Source of the DNA: an uncultured Bacteroidota bacterium
Lineage (GTDB): Bacteria; Bacteroidota; Bacteroidia; Bacteroidales; 4484-276
Direction of reading: 5' to 3'
DNA: 10,854 nucleotides
Assembly (NCBI GenBank): GCA_903930725.1
Contig: CAIYZW010000783.1
Span: 1 to 10,854 of the forward strand
Both the position numbers and the translations under genes were made by a program. Positions 1-7,600 of this stretch are shown piece by piece. The notes beneath the pieces were generated by a model that was given only the letters and a program-made list of their open reading frames with translations, was not told where the DNA came from and ran no database searches. How positions within the stretch are numbered: the stretch's first letter is position 1; the number at the start of each line of letters is the position of its first letter.

Positions 1-1533
1 AAGCATTTTCATTGCTTCGGTGGTATTCCAGATGTCATCCTCATGAACCAATGGCAAGAAAGAGTTACCCAATAATTCAGATTCTGTTTTTCCAAAAAGC
101 CTGCAATAACCGGGACTGACATAAAGAAACTTGTTTTCTGCATCTACCTTGACAACAAGGTCGCTTTGATTTTCGACCAGCAGGCGGTATTTCTTTTCGC
201 TTTTGGATAAAACATCTTCGGTTTCCTTTTTTTCGATGAAAATTCCAAGTCTTTCGGCTATTGATAATAATAAACTCGACTCTTCCGGAATAAATGATGG
301 TATTCCTGCTGGCAATTTATCATCAGGTAAACTAACTTCAATAAAGCCAATTTCCTGGTTGTTGTTTTTTATTTCCTGATGAAGGAAGTTATGGCCTTTT
401 TTATAATTGTTGGTTTCAAAAATGTTTTCACCAATTTGAATACAGGCCCGGGTAATGTCGGGAAACTGCATACCGTCAGGGATTAAATGAGCAATTTGCC
501 AGCAAACATCGTCAATCGAAAGGTTCGAATTGCTCATCACTTCCGAAATTCGGTTATGGCAATTTAGTTCCTTCATCCTTTCGTTGAGGTCGTGCTGTAA
601 AATCCTGCTTTCGGTGATGTCGTTAACTATCGAATACAGCAATGTAGAATTGCCAAACTGAATCGGGCCGGCATAAACCTCCACATCCCTGATTTCGCCA
701 TTTGCTTTTTTGTGTTTGAAATAGAATTGTTTTCGCTTTTCGCGGATGGCTTTCTGCATTTCCAGATTTACTTCATCCGGAGTAAGGGTATTAATTTGCG
801 AAATATTCTTGCGGCATAATTCGGAAACGGTCCAGCCATAGTATTTGCAGGCAGCGGGATTTGCGTCTTTTATTTTGCCGGTTTCGGGATCAATAAGCAG
901 CATCACCGAATGATTGTTCCGGAACAGCGATTTGTAGTGTTCTTCGCTTTGCTTTAGTTTTTCCTCCTCCTGCTTTCGGCTGGTAATGTTGGTTGCCGCA
1001 ATAAGGCAATGTTCGTCCATGCCTGCAACATTGCCCGAGAGGTGAACATACATGGGTAAGTCGCCTTTGGTTGCCAGGGTTACTTCACAGGAATTGGCAG
1101 CCTGTTTTTCAAAACATTTATCCAGAAAGCGATTGAAGACAGGCAGTGTTTCGGTGGAAATAAAATGACCAAAATGGCTGTTTTTTAATTTGGAGCGGTC
1201 TGTACCCAGCATTTGCGCACCGGCGAGGTTTAGCTCAATAATGATACCTTCATGGGAGATTGTAAAATAGGCAGAAGGGGCAAAATCGTAAAGCCCAATA
1301 AATTTTTCGGTTGCAAGGTCTGCCTGTTCTTTGGCCCTGGAAAGTTCCTCGTTCTGCAATTCCAGTTCAATCTGGTGAACCTCCAGTTCATGGATGAGTT
1401 TGAGTATGTCGGTACCGGTAATTGCCCCAGACTGTACCAGGCTTTTGCGTTTTTCGAGTTGCTCCAGGGCTTTTTGCCTGAGCGATTCAGCAGCGTTTTG
1501 TTGAAGAACCGCTTTTGACTGATTTTTTTTCAT
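1..1533 (-). CDS. PAS-domain sensor protein, probable histidine kinase, N-terminal part (C-terminus outside window)
   Basis: Translating the minus strand from the ATG at 1533-1531 gives 511 residues with no stop before the window edge. The order is: a coiled-coil N-terminus (about 10-78); PAS A (about 78-185, ending TNITSRKQ); PAS B (about 200-308, ending VNDITESR); a module shared with the giant kinase upstream (about 313-437, with CHN, LSIDD and GMQFP); and the start of a third PAS (448 onward, with YVSPGY). No signal peptide or membrane segment is seen in this part. The start is followed by an A8 run and has no clear Shine-Dalgarno, only an A-rich leader, which is normal in Bacteroidota. 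It lies 165 bp downstream of the giant kinase on the same strand and is probably in its operon. A HisKA/HATPase or other output domain is expected beyond the edge but is not visible, so 'kinase' is inference. The PAS assignment is firm. Confidence 0.93.
   Translation of the reverse strand, partial: MKKNQSKAVLQQNAAESLRQKALEQLEKRKSLVQSGAITGTDILKLIHELEVHQIELELQNEELSRAKEQADLATEKFIGLYDFAPSAYFTISHEGIIIELNLAGAQMLGTDRSKLKNSHFGHFISTETLPVFNRFLDKCFEKQAANSCEVTLATKGDLPMYVHLSGNVAGMDEHCLIAATNITSRKQEEEKLKQSEEHYKSLFRNNHSVMLLIDPETGKIKDANPAACKYYGWTVSELCRKNISQINTLTPDEVNLEMQKAIREKRKQFYFKHKKANGEIRDVEVYAGPIQFGNSTLLYSIVNDITESRILQHDLNERMKELNCHNRISEVMSNSNLSIDDVCWQIAHLIPDGMQFPDITRACIQIGENIFETNNYKKGHNFLHQEIKNNNQEIGFIEVSLPDDKLPAGIPSFIPEESSLLLSIAERLGIFIEKKETEDVLSKSEKKYRLLVENQSDLVVKVDAENKFLYVSPGYCRLFGKTESELLGNSFLPLVHEDDIWNTTEAMKML
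223..597 (-). other. uncharacterised GAF-like module in the downstream PAS protein
   Basis: Residues about 313-437 align by eye over their whole length with residues 43-165 of the giant kinase. Shared positions include CHN, LSIDD, IPxGMQFP, an FxTxN step, xQEI, EVSxP, FxPEE and RxGIFIEK. The closing helix resembles the last helix of GAF domains. From memory, similar segments (RVKELNCLYGIS-like start, AERLGRIIE-like end) recur in PAS kinases of other phyla, but I do not know a named function. The GAF-like label is inference. Confidence 0.7.
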
Positions 1534-1569
1534 TGTAAATTCAGTTTAACTTTACCATATTTTTTGTTT

Positions 1570-1628
1570 CCGTGGGATTCACCCACTTCCGTGGGTTTCG
1601 CCCACGTGTCCGTGGGTTTCGCCCACGG
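1570..1628. repeat. three tandem hairpin-forming repeats of about 20 bp
   Basis: Three head-to-tail units occupy 1570-1588, 1589-1609 and 1610-1628. The best copy is CCGTGGGTTTCGCCCACGG (1610-1628), a perfect 7-bp stem around a TTTCG loop. Unit 2 keeps a 6-bp stem (CGTGGG/CCCACG), and unit 1 a 5-bp stem (GTGGG/CCCAC) with an altered loop (ATTCA). The cluster sits between the stop of the giant kinase and the start of the next PAS gene. On the transcribed strand no U-tract follows, so it is not a standard intrinsic terminator. It may be a REP-like dispersed palindrome or an mRNA processing/stability element; both are inference. Confidence 0.85.
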
Positions 1629-1661
1629 TTATTGAGATTTCGCCAACTCGTGGCTGGGACA

Positions 1662-1689
1662 CCTTATGCCTTACGCCTTATCCCTTACA
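1662..1689. repeat. four tandem CCTTAYN heptamers
   Basis: The plus strand reads CCTTATG, CCTTACG, CCTTATC, CCTTACA in direct succession, followed by a degenerate CCTGATT. On the transcribed strand this is a run of NRTAAGG units starting within about 10 bp after the kinase stop codon. Units differ only at positions 6 and 7. It looks like a small intergenic minisatellite; no function can be read from the sequence. Confidence 0.8.
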
Positions 1690-1698
1690 CCTGATTAG

Positions 1699-4600
1699 TT
1701 ATTTTATCCATGTATCTATAGCCTTTAAAAAGGTTATGATATCCAATGGTTTGGTTAGATAATCTTTAACTCCGGCTAATGTAAGTTTCTCAATCCGGTC
1801 GGGCATGGCGTCGGCACTGATGATGATTACCGGAATGTATTTTGTTTTTGCTTCTGCCTGAAGGTTTTTCAAGACCTCGCTGCCATGGATGTCGGGCAAA
1901 TCGAGATCGAGTAAAATCAAGTCGGGCATGTATTCGATAGCCAGACTAACAGCCATGTTTCCACTCATATTTGCAATCAGTCGGTTACCCGGCCGCTGGG
2001 TGGTAAGAATTTGCTCAACCAGTTCGATGTTCGAAACATTGTCTTCGATATATAAAATCGTTCCTGCTGTTTTGGTAACACCTTTTTCTGGTTTTAATGC
2101 CCATTCTGTCTGTTCGGCAAGGCTTTTTTGAGATTCGGCAAGGGGCAGTTCAATCCAAAATGTACTTCCCTGGCCAACCTGGCTTGTAACGCCGATTGTG
2201 CCACCCATGATTTCCATCAGTTTTTTAACCACGGTAAGTCCCAGGCCGGTGCCTTCGGTTTCACCTTTCTCGGCGCCAATGCGCTCGAATGGCTGAAAAA
2301 GTTTAGGTAGATCTTCGGCACTGATACCCACACCTGTATCGCTGATTGAAATCCTGATTGTGGTGATTTCGGGTTCTGGCCTTTCCACCAATTCGGTTAA
2401 CACGTTTACCGAACCTCCTTTGATGTTGTACTTGAAAGCGTTGGCTAACAGATTAAGCAGCACCTGCTTAAGCCGTTGATAATCGGCAACCACGAAAAGC
2501 TTATTGGCAGTTGAATTTTGAAGCCTGGTTTTCAGATTCATTTTTGCGGCATTGGGCTGCATGGCATCAAGCATTTCCGTGATAACTCCGCCAATATTAA
2601 TGGGTTCCATCGAAAGAGAAATCCGGCCTGCCTCGATGCGTGAAATATCGAGTACTTCGTTTATTAAATTCAGCAGGTGCTTGCCGCTGTTTAAAATATG
2701 TTTTACGCCTTTTTTTTGCGAAAGCGTGAGTTCGCCCATTTCCATCAATTGGGCAAAACCCAGGATCGAATTCATGGGAGTTCGGAGTTCGTGGCTCATG
2801 CGCGAGAGGAATTCGCTTTTGGCATGGTTGGCTTTTTCGGCTTCGTTCCGGGCCTGCTTGATTTTTTCTTCGGCCAGCTTGCGGTCGGTGATGTCGACCA
2901 TCATGGTTAATAAACACAAATCTTTTCCAATGAAAATGGTGTCGGCAGAGAACAGGCCGGTCCTTCTTTCGCCGGACCTTGTTTTAACCTGCATCTCAAT
3001 ATCTTTTACTGGAATATTTTGCTTTAATCTTTCTACCATTTCATCCCGTAATTCAACATTATCATAGATATGAAGATTATGCGTATTATTTCCAATAATC
3101 TCTTCGCGGGTAAAGCCCAAGGTTTTCAAAAATGTTTCGTTTACATCTAAAAACAAGCCGTCCAGTGTCGAAATAGCCATCATTGCCGAATTTGACTGGA
3201 AGGCTTTCGAAAACTTTTCTTCGGAGAGTCTGATTTTAGAAATGTCTTTGGTAACACCGAAAATTGCTGCTTTACCATCCCAGAAACCAGGTTTAACCCT
3301 TGTTTCGACCGGAATATATTCTCCTGATTTAGTTACGAGCGGAACCGGGCAAAACTCGGATGTACCGGCCAGCATTTCGCCAACAATACGCCCGGCTTCA
3401 TCCCGGCGTTCGGCAGGATGAACCAGGAGTACTGATTTTTCGATGAGTTCCGTAGTGTCATATCCAAGCCTTCGGGTTACTGTTGTATTGGTGTGAATTA
3501 TGTTTCCCTGTTCGTCGAGCACGAAGAGGAAATCGTCGATGGTATTGAAAAAGGTTTCGTAATTCCGGCGGGTTTGTTCGATAAATTCTTCTTTTCGCTG
3601 ATGGTTGATTAAACTGGCAAGCATGTTGGCCCACACTTTTAAAATGTTGATTTCGGAATCTTTATATTCTCTTTTTTTCAAAACCGAATCCAGTCCTACA
3701 AAGCCTATCAGCATATTCCCGATAAACATTGGAATTACTACCAGCGATTGAATTCCCTGTGGTTCGAGAATTTCACGTTCGGCAATCCAGTCTTCCGGTA
3801 AATCTTTAACCGAAGGAATGATGATGTTTTTGTGTTTTTGCAACATGTCCATCCAGTTGGGTAAAATTTCGAGCGGGACATCCTTCAGGTTTTCAATTTC
3901 AGGATTTATCCCTGTATTGCACCATTCAAAAGTATTGCTCATGGTTTTTTCGGATTCGCTTATTTCGAAGATGTATGCCCGGTCAGCACCCAGGAAACTT
4001 CCGATTCGTTGCAAAGCCATATCAAGCGCGGGTACGATTTCGGATACCGGAATACCGGTCAATTGAAGCGAGAGCTGCAATAATTCGTTTTCAAACTCGA
4101 GTGCTCTTTTGCTTTCGGTAATTTCCTGATGTGTTCCCGACATCAGCAACGGTTTATGGTTACTATCCCAGTCGTTAACTTTCCCCCTATCCAAAACCCA
4201 GACCCATTCGCCGTTTTTGTGTTTCATCCTCGATTCGCACGAATAATAGTCCGACTCACCTTTAAAGTGCTTTTCCAATAATTCTTCGGATAGTTTTAAA
4301 TCGTCGGGATGAGAAAATTTCACCCATGTTTCGATGGAAACCGGTGAGATTTCGTCGAGTGTATAACCAATTATTTCGGCCCATCTTTCGTTGAAAACCG
4401 TTTGGCCTGTAACGATATTCCATTCCCAGGTTCCAACGTTGGTTCCTTCGATGATATCCGAAAGCCTGTGTTTTTCGAGCGCAAGTTCAACCTCCACCAA
4501 CATGCGGCTTTGGATTTCGTTTCCGAGAATTTCGTTGGTTTCTTCTAATTGTATGGTCCTTTCGATAATTCTCGTTTCGAGGTTTTCGTTGAGATCACGG

Positions 4601-7600
4601 ATTTCCTTTTCGGCCTTCTTGCGATTTGTAATGTCTCTTATCAACGTAAGGACACCATCTTCGCCAAAGGGAGCCAACCTGGCTTCAAAATGTTTGGTTG
4701 TTTCTTTATTCCCAATCGAATATTCATAGGCAATAATTTTTTTCGACTGAATACATTCATTTATCTTTTCGAGGTGCCATTGTGCCTGTTTTTCATCAAA
4801 TACGTCTTTCAAATTGGTGCCGATAATCTTTTCAGGCGGAACCAGCAATAACTCCGGTGTCGAACAATAAAACTCCCGGTAAATACCGTCCATGCCGATT
4901 ACAAAAATTATATCGGGCAATGTGCTGATAATGGCATGTAAGCGTTGGTTTTGCTGCTTAATGTTTTCCTCGGTAAGCTTTTTGGCTGTAATATCAATAT
5001 TTACGCCTTTTAGCGCGACTATCGAATCGCCTTCAAAAACCGGTACAATATTGTTCTGTAACCAGGCTGTCTGTCCATCAGGCATGATAATCCTGAAATC
5101 CATGGTTTTGGCTTTTCTATTGGTAAGAACAGCCTGAATATTTTCGTTTACTACAGAAATATCTTCAGGATGTAACATTGACATAAAGTATTCGACAGTT
5201 ACTTCCTTTTCGAAAGGTTTCATGCCGACTAACTTGTAATTATTCCTGGACCAGATGTATTTATTTGCCTTCAGGTTGAATTCCCAGCTACCCATTCGTG
5301 CGATTTCCTGGGCATAATTCAAATCGTCCTCGCTTTTTTTAAGGGCTTCTTCGGCTTGTTTTCTCTTGGTGATATCGATGTCAATTCCTCGGTAGCCTGT
5401 CAGATTTCCATGTTCATCGAGCATTGGGATTCCGTTTGTCGAAATATGGGCTTCCGTTCCATCAGGTTTGTAAATGTGGCTGACTAAATTATAAAAGCTT
5501 CCCTTCCTCCTGAAAACTTCAAAAGCAGCCTCTTTAAATTGTTCCTTTTGATCTTCGGGATGCTTGTCGTAAAAGTGCATCTGCCCAACCATTTGTTCGG
5601 CAGGGTATCCATAAATTGCCAGGGCCAGCTGACTGACAAAAGTATATAAGCCCTCGCTATTAACCTCCCAAACAACACCCTGGCTTTGTGCAACGACCTG
5701 GCTGAAACGCTCTTCGCTTCTTTTCAATGCGTTTTCCGCCTGTTTGCGTTCGGTAATATCCTGTAGTACGCCAATTATAGAAATTACTTTGCCTGTTTCA
5801 TCTTTTTCGACCCGGGCTTTTGATAGTAATGCTCTTGGATTGGAGCCATCGGCAGGTTGAAGCACATATTCGACATCGTATGGGATGTCTTTAGTGACGA
5901 GGTCAAAGAGTGCCTGATGAATCCGCTGCTGATCGGGGATGCAGGCTTCGATGCTTTCGAGTGTGAAGAATTCTTCATTATTGTCAAAACCGAATAATCG
6001 CTTTGCCTCGGTTGATCCCCATATTTTCTGGGTTTCGATATCGAACAACCACGAACCTGTATGTCCGATCTGTTGAGCCATTTCGAGCTGATTGTTGGTG
6101 GTAATTAACTCGAGGCGGTTGGCGTGAAGTGCCTGTTCGGCCTGATGGCGTTCGGTAATATCCATCATGCTGATTATCAGATTCCGCTCCCCGCTCAGAT
6201 CTTCGTAATGTGCCATATATTTTTCGCAGAGACGCTTTTGGCCATCCGAACGAATTAACGAAAACTGGTAGTGGTGCTGATAGTCCTGCTGGTTAACAAA
6301 CTTCATAAAATTGGTAACTACAAATTCTAATGATTCAGGTGCCAGGAATGCGGTAAAGGAATCGGCCGCATACACCTGCTCCGAGGTATAACCTGTCATT
6401 TTCAGCATCGCATCATTAACCCAGATTACTTTTCCGGAAGTATTAAGTATGCAGATCGAATTGGAGGAATATTCCGAAATTGCCCGAAACCTTTCTTCGC
6501 TCGCTTGAAGTGCTTTCTCTGCCTGTTTTCGTTTGCTGATGTCGCGCAGGCTTCCGGTTACTTTTGAAGGGTTTCCGTTTGCATCAAACAAAATCGAAGA
6601 CGAAACTGCCACAGGCACAATGGAGCCATCGCCGTTGCGGAATGATAATTCATAATCTATCACCCTTCCGTGTTTAAACAATTCGGCAAAGAAGTTACTG
6701 CGGGCTTTGGGTTCAGTGTATAATTCGACAAGTGATTTTCCAATTAAATCGTTGCGTTTCAGTTGGCCTTTGGAAAGCGTTTCGATGGAAGGGCTGATTT
6801 CGAGGAGGATTCCATCAACGGATGCCTCGTAGTAGGCATCCTGCATGCTTTCGAAGATGTTGCGGTATTTTTCTTCGCTCTTTCTGAGCTGATCCTCGGC
6901 CTGCTTGTATTCGGTAATATCTCTGGCAATACCACACAGTCCGTTTATTCGTCCCCGGGCATCTTTTAAAGGTACTTTAATGGTGTGAAAATGTTTGATT
7001 TCGCCATTTACCGGTTTAGCCGGGAAGTCTTCAATTGTCTGGCCCAGGAGCACCTGCCTGTCGATTTCTTCGATATGATCGCCACTTTCGGCACCAAAGA
7101 GTTCAGCATCCGATTTTCCTAAAATCTCTTCTTTGGGCATTCCGAAAAGGGAAGCCATTGCCTTGTTTATTTTTATGTATTTAAGTGAGGCATCTTTAAT
7201 GAAAATGGAATCTTTGGCTGTTTCGATGATCGAATTAAGGAGTTCTTCTCTTTCGCGCAGTTCGTTTTCGGTTTGCTTGCGGTCGGTAATATCGCGCTGG
7301 ACATAAAGAATGCCTGATGGTTTGCCATTTGAATCGAACAAAACAGTCGAATTCGATTCCGAATAAAACCTGCTGTTGTCTTTTTTTACGGCAAGATATT
7401 CGGTTATCTGATGATTAACTGATCCGGAAAGTAATTTTTGGATATTTTCCTTCATTACTTTATGATAGGAAGGATCAATAAAATCAATAACTGATTTTCC
7501 GATAAATTCATCTTTTTCTTCGACGGAATAGCCGTACATTAAGGCCAGTTTAGCCGACACAAGCTTAAGTTTTCCATCAAAAGATATCATACCGATTCCA

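Noticed and set aside
1252..1518. Plus-strand 88-codon frame opposite the second PAS gene
   Set aside because: The minus strand here encodes a clear coiled coil and PAS domain that continue unbroken to the window edge; the plus frame is its shadow.
1570..1628. CRISPR array
   Set aside because: Units of about 20 bp abut with no unique spacers, and no cas gene is present.
1570..1628. Intrinsic terminator of the giant kinase
   Set aside because: On the transcribed strand the hairpins are followed by an A-rich stretch, not a U-tract.
2597..2917. Minus-strand 106-codon frame overlapping the kinase core
   Set aside because: It is an out-of-frame reading of the HisKA region, where the main frame carries intact catalytic motifs.
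2552..3067. Plus-strand open frame of 171 codons, and other plus-strand frames across 1889-9600
   Set aside because: They lie wholly antisense to the giant kinase, show no recognisable domain or ribosome site, and have composition expected from reading the opposite strand of a conserved gene.
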